From positions 23,444,701-23,508,700 of the forward strand of contig NC_087063.1 in NCBI RefSeq assembly GCF_963678635.1: a stretch of DNA of 64,000 bases, in the 5' to 3' direction. How positions within the stretch are numbered: position 1 is the first letter of the stretch; each line of letters opens with the position of its first letter. This document shows, in pieces, positions 1 through 12,100 of this stretch. Origin of the DNA: Symsagittifera roscoffensis. Taxonomy: Eukaryota > Xenacoelomorpha > Acoela > Convolutidae. A program made the translations under genes and the position numbers. Below the pieces are notes generated by a model. It was not told where the DNA came from. It searched no databases and saw only the letters and a program-made list of their open reading frames with translations.

Positions 1-400
1 TGTTCTCATTACTATCTCAAGCACTGCAGTGAAAACTCGAACAAAATAACAAAATTGGGCCTTTTTGGTGATTGCAAGCAAAACGTTTTTTAGATTTGCG
101 GTAATTTAACACCAAGTTGTCTGAATCGCAAACTATTTATAATTAGGTTCAAATGTCTGCAGTTTCTATCAAATTGCTAAAGTTATGCATTAAAAACTCA
201 ACCGAAAAATAAAACTATTTCAATGATCCGCATTTAAATATCCGTTTGCATCTGCGCCACGGTCATTTGGGGATAAAATAGTGGCCCAGCTAAGGCTGGA
301 TCTACCTGTTATATTATTTTTAATCATATATTGTACTGATGCGGAAATTCGTAATTTCCAAAATTTCAAAAGAAAGAACTTTTTGCTACACCCTTACGGG

Positions 401-702
401 GTTTTTGTCTGCGTTTTCAAAAAATATTGGGTTTAAGAAAATCCAATTTTTGAAATTTTGATCGTTTTTTGGAAAGTTATTTTTTAATTAAAAAAAAAAT
501 ATCCTGATGATTTTGAGGTTGATAGTTCATCAAAATTAACATGATGCTTAGATAAAGCATCATGTTAACTTTGATGAACTATCAACCTCAAAATCATCAG
601 GATATTTTTTTTCTAATTAAAAAATAAGTTTCCAAAAAACGATCGAAAGTTCAAAAATTGGACATTTTAAACCCAATATTTTTTGAAAACGCAGGCAAAA
701 AC
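401..702. repeat. Long near-perfect palindrome (about 300 bp)
   Basis: The arms 401-549 and 555-702 are nearly exact reverse complements: GTTTTTGTCTGCGTTTTC on the left, GAAAACGCAGGCAAAAAC on the right. The centre is GCTTAGATAAAGC at about 552. No open frame is meaningful here. It would form a long hairpin in RNA or single-stranded DNA. Confidence 0.92.
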
Positions 703-1129
703 CGCCTGCGCAAGTAAGAATTAGATGACTAATTTGAAATTCTTAATCTCCAATTTTGAGAAAAATCGAAAAATTTTACAATTTGATCAAAAAGTCAAAA
801 ACTGGGCTGTTTTGAGGCACTAACTTCGTTCTAGCAAAGTTAGAAAAACCGCTTGAAAAAGGGAGTTCCCCATAATTTGTCTGAGCATTTGATATTTGTG
901 AAAATGAAAAAAATTCAAAACAGATAAGTCAAAATTCCCCCTACAGATATTTTCGAAGACCGTAGAACGTGAGGTAAAATGAAAAGAGGTTAGCAAATTA
1001 CGCAGGCACATACAAGAGCAGCCGGTTTTTGTTGAGAAATTTAAATTCTGCGAATAAGTTCCAAAGCGTCGCAAAACAGAACAAAAAATAACAAACCCCA
1101 TACATTTTCAAAATTCAGGCAAATAAAAT

Positions 1130-1780
1130 TTGAATGCTTTCTAGTTATTTCGTAGATTGAATCCGTTTGCCAAAAGTTTAAGTTTTTCTAAGCAAACCAT
1201 TCAAACTGTGAAATTTTGAAATATTGCGAATTAATTTGTAGACTAAAACATTTCGCGAAAAATTTGAAGTTTTTCTCAGCAAGCTTCTAAAGGCTACGCA
1301 TTTTTGAAATATTTCGAGTTATTTCAAAAAGTGAATCAGTCCGCGAAATCAGTTCAAAAAATATAAGTTTTTTTTTTATAGGTTGAGTCGTTTCGCGAAA
1401 AATTTAATATTTTATAAGCAAGCTTTTAAAGCTATGAAACTTTGAAATATTGCAAGATATTTCGTGGACTAAACCGGTTCGCGAAAAATTAAAAGTTTTT
1501 CTAAGCAAGCTGTTAAAAATATGAAACTTTAATGTTAAAACTATAATTTTTCAAATTATTTCTTGGACCGAATCAGTTTGCAAAACTTTAGGTTTTTCTG
1601 AGCAAGCTTTTAAAACTATGAAACTTACAGTTATTTGAAGTTATTTCATAGATTGAATCGGTTCGCGAAACATTTTTTCTAAGAAAGCTTTTTAAACTAT
1701 AAAACGCTGAAATGTTTCCATTTATTTGATAGAGCGAATCGGTTCGCAAAATTTTTTTTAGCATGGAGGTTGCTGTTTTC
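1130..1780. repeat. Degenerate tandem array, unit about 85 bp
   Basis: About seven or eight diverged units, each with GAATCGGTTCGCGAAA, TTTTTCTAAGCAAGCTTTTA, AAACTATGAAAC and TTGAAATATT. Open frames here are repeat translations. The flanking bases 703-1129 and 1781-2400 show no gene that I can support. Confidence 0.85.
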
Positions 1781-2400
1781 AAGTGATTCGTTCCAGACTG
1801 AACTTTTTACAGTCCCAATTCCAGACAGAAATGAAATAGACAAAATTAGGCAGGTACTGTGAAGCCTTTAAGCTGGATCGAGTTCATCTTCCTCTGATGG
1901 TTGCTGTGAATGCTTCTTGAACGTTACGCTCGATAGCATTTTAAACATTGTCTCCTAAAAATTCCTTAAGCATTATGTTCAGTTAAATATTGCGTCCATA
2001 GCGCATTCCGACTTTCAATCAGAATATAAGATAAGCAGAGTATGAACACAATGTGAAAACACTTTTTCTTTTTTTCCTTCCAAATTTCTGTAGTATAAGG
2101 TACATAACACACAATTTGCCGAAAAGCCGAGTTCTCTGAAGCCGACCTGACTAGTATGTGAAGATTTACTAAGCCAGTTTTTAATATGCAGTCTACTCAC
2201 TCAATTTCAAGCAATTGACAGCATCGTAAAACTTTGAGATAAACTAACTATGTTGAGATTCTGCATTTTATTTCGCCAAAGTCCAAACTGAATTATTTGT
2301 GTTAAGCGATGTTTTTTTTGCAAGCTGAGGTCGATTTTTTTGCGACCAGAATTATCATGTGTACCACTTTTGCAGTCGATATCCTTCAGACTGTAGTAGT

Positions 2401-2530
2401 TCTAAAGCTAGCGGTCAGGTGAGAGCGCATACTCACACACTATTATTATCATGGTTGCGGTCGGTTACACGATCTGACCCTCTAGAAGTAAACACTTACC
2501 AGTATGCTAACTGTCACCCTTTTTTAGCAG
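2401..2530 (-). repeat. Diverged tRNA-derived SINE head
   Basis: Minus-strand A-box-like TAGCATACTGGTAAGTG. Similarity to the 31440-31570 repeat continues through a TGCGCTCTCACCTGACC-type body. The B box is poorly kept. It is a relic. Confidence 0.5.
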
Positions 2531-2709
2531 CCAATCCAGTCAATATCGTCGTAATGTTGTCCTCTGAGTTAGGGATTAGGTTTTTTCTGTTGTTATTAGT
2601 TTTTAGGGTACTCTGATTGATTAAAAAAACCGGTCTTACGCAATGCAGGACCATCCGTGGAGGTGAGATGTCATTCGTTTCGCAGTTTCCGGTCTCACCT
2701 TCAGGTCTC

Positions 2710-2800
2710 CAACCGTAACCGAAGCGGTATTCGAACTCACCTTTGTGTAAAAGGCCGTGCGTCTTACCCAGAAAGCCACGGCACTTATTCATTGCCGGGA
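2710..2800 (-). repeat. tRNA-derived SINE head
   Basis: Minus strand: A box TGGCTTTCTGGGTAAGAC and B box GTGAGTTCGAATACC about 45 nt apart, the spacing of a tRNA. The acceptor-stem ends do not pair as in a functional tRNA, and CGGTTACGG-type body sequence follows. It lies just downstream of the AREL1 stop. Confidence 0.65.
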
Positions 2801-3022
2801 CTCCCCTCTTCCTGGAACTGATACGCACTTCATCAAATACCGCCACCATAGAACATCCAACCTACAAATTTTGATACGGACCCACCGAAAGGGCAACAAA
2901 CACGGCAAAAGCGAAACAAAAATTTGTAAAAGGATGCGGTATTATGTTAGCGGTCCTCCGGTCATCTCAAACCGCCTCTTGCTTATGTGTACTTTTTGTT
3001 TAAAACAATTTTGTTCATTAAT

Positions 3023-3028
3023 TTTATT
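3023..3028 (-). promoter_or_regulatory. Probable poly(A) signal of the AREL1 gene
   Basis: On the minus strand an AATAAA hexamer lies about 115 nt downstream of the AREL1 stop codon in an AT-rich 3-prime flank. It is the first canonical hexamer I see after the stop. The inference rests on position only. Confidence 0.5.
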
Positions 3029-3143
3029 CATTTTCTACCAGAGAATTTAATTCTTCTAAAAGGATCGAATATTTGATTTGAATTACATAATCTACGATAA
3101 AAAGTGATATTAAGTGATATTGAGTTTTGTTACAATGAAACGT

Positions 3144-6100
3144 TCAAGATAGCCCGAATCCAGCGGATCCCTCGTTGAGAGCGAGCAGCACCATCTTGTG
3201 CATAGTCTGATTAGAAGAGTAGGTCGGAAGTAGAAGGCGGTTGAAACTGAAACATCATCTTTTCACTTAGTTAGCACTCGGTCAAAACAAGTTTGGAGCT
3301 CAATTCTGTAAGGATATTTATCAATTGATGTAATCGAATCTTTGGCGTGAAGCAGAGATTATTGGACAAAAGAAAACGCAATATATCCATATAATTTTTT
3401 GATGTCTCAAAAGCACGGAATTTGACACAGATACAAAGTAGCACTTCGCATATACCAACATAACTAACTGACAGTTGGAAACGAGTAACTTACGAAAAAA
3501 ACGAGTAACTTACGAAAAAAACTTCAACTTGCGAATTTTGAAGAAAAATTATACGCCCTTAAAGCGCTTGAGATTCACAAACAATTTAAAATTGATAGAA
3601 TTAACCCAATTTGAGAAAACTGGATCAGTAGGTAAAATGTTTATTTTGCTGGAAAATCTGATAACTAAATTCCATTTTCGAAATTAGAAGTCGATCATAT
3701 TTTTCGTGACTTTTACATTTTTGCTGTTCGATAGTGGAGTTTGACTTCCTTTTAACTAAATGAAGTGAACTTGAAAAATCACAATTCAAACCGCAAAAAT
3801 CTGAAAAAAAGAACAAGACCTAAATAAGAGTACCCACTACGTTCTTTACTCTTAAAAAAGCTTATGATTTGAGAAACATCAATCCGTGAAACTACCGTTG
3901 ATCGCAATCTGTTTTGTAATATAACATTGTAATCTTGGAATGAAACCCTTCACTTAGGTGTGTAAAACTTAATTTCTGCGACTGTACAAAGTATATCCTT
4001 CAAGTTCAATGAACATATCTGAAAAATCTATATAACATACAGTTAAATAGCGTTAACTATTTCAAGGAAATAAAAATAGCGACTGTGTTTTTTCCGGCAA
4101 AATTATCCACACAGCCTAAATAAGTAAAATTTCACTTCAATCATTCACACCTTAGAATAATACATAATAAACAACTGACCACGTGTGCGCTACTGGCATG
4201 TGATCGCACGGTGCTGAAAAATTCTGTTTGATCTCTATGTGAGGTTGCAGTTCCCGGAAACCCCCGACAGGAAGTCTGCAGGAGCCTGTGATGAACTGGA
4301 GCAGCTTACCCAACTCTTCCTGAGTCATACTTTCCACCAGAGTCCAGAACCACTGCAGCACCTGTAATTTAGACAAAATAACAGGTTCAAATCGGCAAAC
4401 AGTTTGCAGGAATGATCAGTTAATTGATTTTCTCCTCAGTTTTTAGTTTCTTCGCCAAATTTGCAGGACTCTTTTACAACAGGACACTTTTTGAACCAGG
4501 ATATGCCAATTATAGGTTCTTTTAAAGCCCTCCCCCACGCTACCTTTGATTTCACAAATGCAATTTACATTAAAATAACAATTGTACGTTTTGAAATTTG
4601 TCATGCATGGTACCTTCCCAACCCCTAACAAATTCACAATTATGGAAAACAATATTTACCCAATGCCAAACAATATTTATCAACATTTACAAACACATTT
4701 ACATTTAGGGTAAAAGAGCAGCCCTTCTCGATTGATTGACTTTCGACTGACCGTGTTGAATTTGGCGTTAGTTGAAGTGGTTGTGGTGTGTGTGAAAGTG
4801 TTGGTGGTTGGTGTGGTGCAGTGAGCTTGGAAGTCGGCCACACTGATCTGTGACACTCCACACAGCATCAACTCCACCTCGTTCTCACTGAACATGGCCA
4901 GATAATCAGTGGGAACAACCGACTCGAAACCTACACAGACAACAACAGTGAATCAAGGCTTGAATATTACCATGCTTAATGCAGGGGGACCGCCTCGGTC
5001 CAGAAAAAAAGTGACCTGTTTCGTAAAAATAGCTATTTCGTAAAATAGCTACAGCATCCTAGTTGCCTCATAAAAAGTGGGTTTTTCGAACAAATTTTAT
5101 TGGAATACTCATAAATGCAACAGTAAAATGTTTGAAAAGTTGACTTTCGACAAAAAGACAAAAAAGTGACAACAGAAAAAGTGTCACCCTGGCTTAATGG
5201 GGAGGGGGGCTGGGGTTAGGAGAAGAGGGGACTGCCAAATGCCCTTTAATAAACATAGCTCAAAAGTTCTTCCGTCCCACTAAATGGATGTGTAAAAATC
5301 AATAGCTAAAAAGGCATTACCCTTCCTGAACTCGTCCACTTCAGTTTTTGTATTTGAGACTAGTTTGAACTGGACCAGTTTGTCCAGATACAGTTTCTTG
5401 TTCTCGTTCGTCACTGCAATGGAACTGCCACGAGGGATCAGATTGTGCACCTAAAGATAACAAAATCAGAGACCTTGATTCAACAAAAAGAGCAAAACCG
5501 AAAAGTGTTTCTGTTACTTCAAAAAAGTCGGCAAAAGTTCCAGCTAAAGAGTGTTTTGTTACTGCTTCAAACAAACAACCAAAACTTCCTCATACCTTTC
5601 TGCTAAGCGCTTAAGAGTTTGATAACAACAGAATCTGAAATATGCCAAGAAATCCATCAGTGACAAAAAGAACAAGGAAAAACAAACTAGAGCTTACTAG
5701 AGGAATACTCGACAGTCATAGTAAATGAGGCAAAAAATGTTTTTAATTAAATGACTAGCAAAACAATAAAAATATCAAAAAAAAATCAAATTCATTTTCT
5801 AAAAAATTATTTGCAGAAACAGTTTTAGTGGAGTAAAAATAAATTTCCACGGGCTAAATTAAGCAAAAATAAGTTATTGTAAGACTGCTTGCTCGCATTA
5901 TTCGCTCACTAGTCAAAGACAAACTCAGTAGTCATTTTTTACAGCGGCGTTCATGCGCACAAAATGTGGTCATGTAGTTCTTACAATGGTGCTGGGAGTC
6001 CTGTTGGGGTCGTAGTCCTCTTCAGAGAAGGTCAGTTCCAGGTCAGTGACGTCATTTTCTAGAATGTACTGCACCTTCTGTCTGTACAGCTCCGGCTCAT

Positions 6101-9100
6101 CCACTTCCAGGTGCTGCACAAACACACACTTGGAAGAAGCTTAATTTTCAAACTGGCGGACTGTCAGTAGATACATATTATGCATGAGGTCTTTTCCCTC
6201 CAAGTTCAAATATCTTATTTGTGTTGTATCTTTTTTATCAAGTGTTTTGCAACACAGCGATAACTTTTTGGAGAAACAAATGCCTTGTGAGACACCTGCG
6301 GTGTTGCAGGCCAAAAGAAGAAGAATGCCCGTCTCACCCGTCCTTTTTGCACACGCTTAGAAACTATTCACTACTCACTTCACTAGGCCAAGCTGCACTT
6401 CGCAAACACAAGCAACAAAACGCCGGAAAAAATGGCTCCAAAAATGACATAAGGCAAGGACAGGCAAAAATAAGCATTAAAAAACAAAAGTTTGCCAAGT
6501 ACCGAAATCGAATTCTCAACCTTGAGATTCAGAGAGTCGTCTCGTACTATAACACAATGCTAGTAAGCTCGATTGTGCAAATAAAGTGTGACGAAATAAA
6601 TATGTTTAGGATAGTTGTTGGTTTTTATTCAGACCAATTTCGGGACTGTATTTAGAAGAATTTTTTTCCAAATTTGCTTAAATATCTTGAGCTCAAATTT
6701 GAAAGAGTATTTCACTTATATTTTCCATGAACTTACGGGGGCTTGACCTTCAGACTACTTTGGCCAATTTAGTATAAATAAAGCATGTGAAATTTCCAAT
6801 TTTTGGCTAGAGGCAAATACGGCGAACTAATTCATCTCATAAAATACTCTAAATTGAGTTGAGGCACTCTACGATCCAAATAGCTGGTTAACAAATCAAA
6901 ATATATAACTTTGTACTTCACTGTGAGTGTGAGCGTGAAGATGATTTTAAAATGATTGTTTTTCCAGACAAATATGGAAACTTTTAACCTTAACTTATTC
7001 CTACCACTGAAAATAGGGAGAAAACTTTTCCATGCAAAATTAGGTACCATTGAAAATCATCAGAATGAGAGATATATCATATTAAATTGTGATTCGAAAG
7101 CCATTGAAATACTTCCAAAAAAATCGCACAAAAATATTTCAAAAAACGGTGTCGAAAAAAAACAGGTTTGATATTTTTGGGTAATTTTGAGCGAGTAGAT
7201 GTTATCATAGGAAAAAAACTTCTACTTGACCCGTGTAGGAATTTTATTTCAGGAAAAACAGTTTTGAAAGCTCCTTCAGACCTTTTTTGGCAAAACGAAA
7301 GGCAAAAAAAATTTATTATTAGATTCAAAAATCAACTTGCAAAAAATCTATTGATCCTCGTCGCATCACTCATAAAAAAAACAGAACGAACATGAAAACA
7401 CATACACTTTTAAATTTTTTTAATGAACGTGGTCGGAATTTTCTCTTGAAAATGAACCGGCTACTTTTGTTCATTTAGCGATCAATTTACGTTAAAAAAT
7501 GCATTTTATGATAAAAATTAAAACACGATAGCTGGTTCTTGAACAACTCTGCATGATCAGGCCTCAAAATTCTTAGCAAAATACGACTTTTCGGAAGGCG
7601 CAACCCAAGTTTCATTAACTTGTATTACACAGTTTTAGATTTTCAAAGAGAAACATATATCGGGTTAAAGCTCTTTAAATTTCAAAAAAAGTATGTTGAA
7701 CTTTCTTTGATTAACCTAAATTCAACAGAAGCAAAGCTGCGCTTCGCAAACACTCGCGAGAACACGACCAGAAAGAAAACAGCTCTTGAAAGTACAATAA
7801 GAAAAATTGTAATAACCTTCGAATTAGCAAAAACTCGGCTAGGTCTAGGATTCGATCAAGAGATTTTGAGTCCAAGCACTAACCACTCAAGCTTAACAAA
7901 CGACAAACACTAGACACGAATAAAGCAGCTACATATGCTAATAAATAGCCAGTGCTATTCAGCAAAAGTGGCACCAAATACAAATAGACTCAATTTTGCA
8001 AGTAATAAATTGAATTGTAATAAACTGAAAGCATCCACACTAACTTTGCATGTAACAAATCGTAAAGCATAAATCCACATTATAATTAAATTATGCATTT
8101 TACAAAATTGCGAGATACTGAATTAGAAAATTTCTGAAACCGAGTTTTCATTATTGTTATGTTGTTTGAAACAAATCACTTCTTTCGGTTCATTTGATGA
8201 ATTAAAAATGCATCAACTGTTTAACTTATTACTCTTCGAATGTCAAAGCCCATGCTATGAAAAAGCTGTAAAGGGTCCCAAAAGTGGCACCAATAATTGC
8301 GACTTAGGTTGGAAAAAAAGAAGGTTCGTACTAATACACTTGCTTCGCAAGTGTAGAAATCGGATCAAAAGGTTATTTTTTCATCCTTCTTTTCATTCAC
8401 TCAAAAATGCGTTAATACAAAAGTCTGAGTAAATATGCTTATTACTGGCTGTACTTAATAGCTGCTTATTGATGAAACTGAACACTGGCAAAAATGAACA
8501 CATCTTGTCGCAACAATATTTGAGACTTTGGAAAAAAAGAGAGTTCATACTATAACACAAGCTTTTTGCTTGTGTAAACACAGTAATATGTTTGAATGGA
8601 CTTCTCTAGTTATTAGAGCATTTTAAAACTTTTTTCCTAAAAAAAACAGAAAATCATCAGGACCTATATAAGTGAAATTTCTTCTCTCTTTTACACTTAA
8701 ACACTAGCCAGCAATAAAGGATCAACGGTGGATTAATTTGACCTGGTTGGAAATAGAGCAAAAGTGCCACCAAATGGGCACTTTTATTTGCGACTTAGGT
8801 TGGAAAAAGTTCCTTGGTAGTATTACACAGCGTTTTTTTTGTGTAAAAATGTAAACCTTACAGACCAGACCATTCTCGACATCCAGAAAATTTTAGAAGG
8901 ATTTTTCCTTGCGCTCGTTCCCATTTGACGTTTGTTTGCGGCACCTGGCTTTGCGTGGAAAAACACCTGAAAACTATTCTATTTTTCAAACCTCTATGCT
9001 TTTCTATTTATTTCGAATATGGCAGTATGAGTTGATTTTCAAAAAAAATAATAAAAAAAGATTGTTGAGTAGATTCGTTTTTCTTTCGCAACTCACTGAT

Positions 9101-12100
9101 ATGTTGACGCGCAGTCCCATGATCTGAGCAATGAATGACTTTGTAAGTCTGGCTGGCAGGGAGGCCTGACTGGCCTGGGGGCAGATTGTGGACTCGAGGA
9201 GACTCTTGGCCAACACCTTGCCCGCAAACTCCATGTACTTCCAAGAAGAACGGGACAGACCACCAACTGGGTGCAGCTGAAACAAGTGAAACGATTTTAG
9301 TTTAGAACAAGATGAAAGGTATGTCCATGATGATAACAGCTGCAATCACCTCCAAATCCGAGAGCACTTGCGTAATTTGTTTGATACGCTGCTATTAGAA
9401 ATCCATAGGAAAAATTCTCCAAGATAACAAGATGTGAGTAAATTCATTGAAGTTGATTTGTTGAACTCGAGACTTGTTGAACGCGGAAAACGATTTACCA
9501 AAATATGTCAGAAATCTATTTCATTTATGAGACTGGGCAACTGTGATAGGGTCCCTAATGAAACCAATAATGAGAAGAATTATATATATTTTGTTGAGTC
9601 AGTGGATTCACATAAGGGATCCTTGCAGTTTCTTTGGACTCCACTATCACAATTATACCTGTGATACATCATCATAAAAATCACACAGAGGCGAACCTGC
9701 GCTTCGCAAACACTAGCAGGAAACGACAAAAAGTAGCTCTTTAAAGTGCAATAAGAAAAAGTAGAAATAAGCCTCGAATGAGTAATCGGCTACGTCCCGA
9801 ATTCGATATGCGGCCTACAGATTTTGCATCTCACACACAATTACCACTCAGACACGGACGCTTAAAAATCACAAACACTAGCCACAAATAAAGCAGAGCA
9901 CAGAAGCTATGAAATTGCCAAGGCTACAGATCGTGATTATAGCCAGAGTGCCACCACCAAATAAGTGAACACTTTCAATGCATGCTTTTATTTGCGAGTT
10001 AGGTTAGAAAAAAAAGAAGACTCGTACTAAGACACTAACAATCGCAAAGTGGCTAGTGTAATCATAAAAGTCAATGTCTTATAAAAAAAACTAAACAGAA
10101 CTTTGAAGATCAGTCTTTGAGAATCAGTTTTTGGATCAATTTTGTATGACATGTTACTCACAGGTGAATTAGGATCGTCAGGGCATAATTTCCCGAATAG
10201 TCCCATCTGGTGTCCAAACAACTCCGCACACAGCACAGAGAGCCACTCTCGGCGCACGCCACCACAGTCCTGACCTGCAACAGAAACAAGCCAATATGAT
10301 ACAGAGAAAATTTAATACAAAGAGTACCTAGATATTTTTTGACTATCATCAATCTGACTTGATTATCGTATTTATTTTTTCTGTTTCCTTGGAAACTTTT
10401 GTTGATCATTCAAAGTATCCGCTAAAGCTTGTTGAAACTTGCATGACCCAGCGGCCTTATCTGCATCTGAACTGCCAACAAAAATACTTAAGCAACGAAA
10501 TATTTTCACAATAGGCAGTTTTCCTTTTTGAAATTTTGCATGCGGTGCCCCATTTGTGTTAAATTATGCTTCTTACCTTGTTCGCCTTGGAACGTGATGA
10601 CTAGTAGCTTCGACCAGTAATCCTTTCGACTGAGTGCACTCATACTGGAGTCCACTAGAGTGTCTCTCTTCACTGTTATGGCCATGGAGGTGGACTGACC
10701 CGTGTGGTATTCGTTCCTGTGACAGTGCTGCTCAAGACTCTTCTTGAAGTGCTCCCTCTTGTCCTTGAACGATTCACTGCCACCTGCAGAGAAATAGAAA
10801 CAAAACTGATTTACATAACTCACCACTCAGAGGACTAGCTGCAGACTAACTATTTCAGCTTAACAAAACTATGGCAACAATGAGATCAACTTGCTTAACG
10901 CTTTTTCCGCCCAAATACAGGTACCACATTTACAACCGATCCTTACATCGAAGGCATGGAGGAATTTTGGATTTGGGTCTTTTTCTCACGCAAATCCAGG
11001 TACCAGAAACATAAATGCCATATGCAGTCGACTGATATATCCCATTACAGTCCTTTCAGTCATGGTTTAATTTGCAATTACACATTCCAAAAACGTTTTC
11101 TGAGTGCTGAGAAAAAAGTCTTTCAATTTTTTGCACATTCCATAATTGAAAAGTTATAAAAACAAGCTATGAAACGGAAGTTGCGCCCCACCATTTCCTT
11201 AGATTTGCAATGCAATGCAATGAGCTTAATAGAGCTCATGATCCTAATTTTTCCAAATTTCACTTTTGTTCGACCAATTGTATATTTGTGACACATTTAT
11301 TATTTATTAGCTAGCATCTCATAAACTAAGCTCGTAATAGAAGTATAACAAACCAATCAAAATTCAAATTACCAAACTTTGGAACGGACTTTTGCTCTCG
11401 AAATTATGAAACAAATAAGATTCTATCGTACTCGAGGTCCCATGGTGTAATGGTTAGCACCTTGGACTCTGAATCCAAAGATCCGAGTTCAAATCTCGGT
11501 GGGACCTAGAAAATTTTTCATGCAAGGGATGTTGACAGTATTTATTTATTGTAAGGGATGTTTATTGTATTCACTTTAGATCAACCACATTACATCAATA
11601 TCCAACTCTCACTAACAAGGATAACCGTTTGCTGTGTAAGTAGCAGAGAATGCTCCGACCACATTCATAAAAAGCGACAAAAAATAGTTTTTTTCCCTTT
11701 TTTCTGCAAATTGTGTCGTTTCTTGTGGGTGCTACGATGAGAAAACTATACAAACCGTTACAAAGTTAGCGGATTAGGCATTATCAACAACAGTTGTTTT
11801 CACAAAAAAAAATGAATAATAAACAAATATGAAGCTTCCAAAACTAGTTTTCGTTTAGAAAAATCAATTTGTCTGCGCCTACCTGACCAATTTTTATACA
11901 GCGAACGTTATTCAATTGCTTTACTCACTCGAAATTAGACTTAAACTCAAAAGTTTCAAACTGGTTTTTGGTCGACACCAGGATTATTTAAAAAACGTTT
12001 GAATCACGACTAAGAGGTTATGATAAAAGGTGATATGATATATCACTCATTCCGATGATTAGTTATGGTACCTGATTTTGCGTGGTAAAAGAAAAACTAA

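Noticed and set aside
820-1101. 93-codon minus-strand frame
   Set aside because: Composition matches the AT-rich background, and there is no splice or domain support.
6221-6655. 144-codon open frame on the plus strand
   Set aside because: It overlaps a family E fragment, lacks domain resemblance, and sits in an AREL1 intron without splice context.
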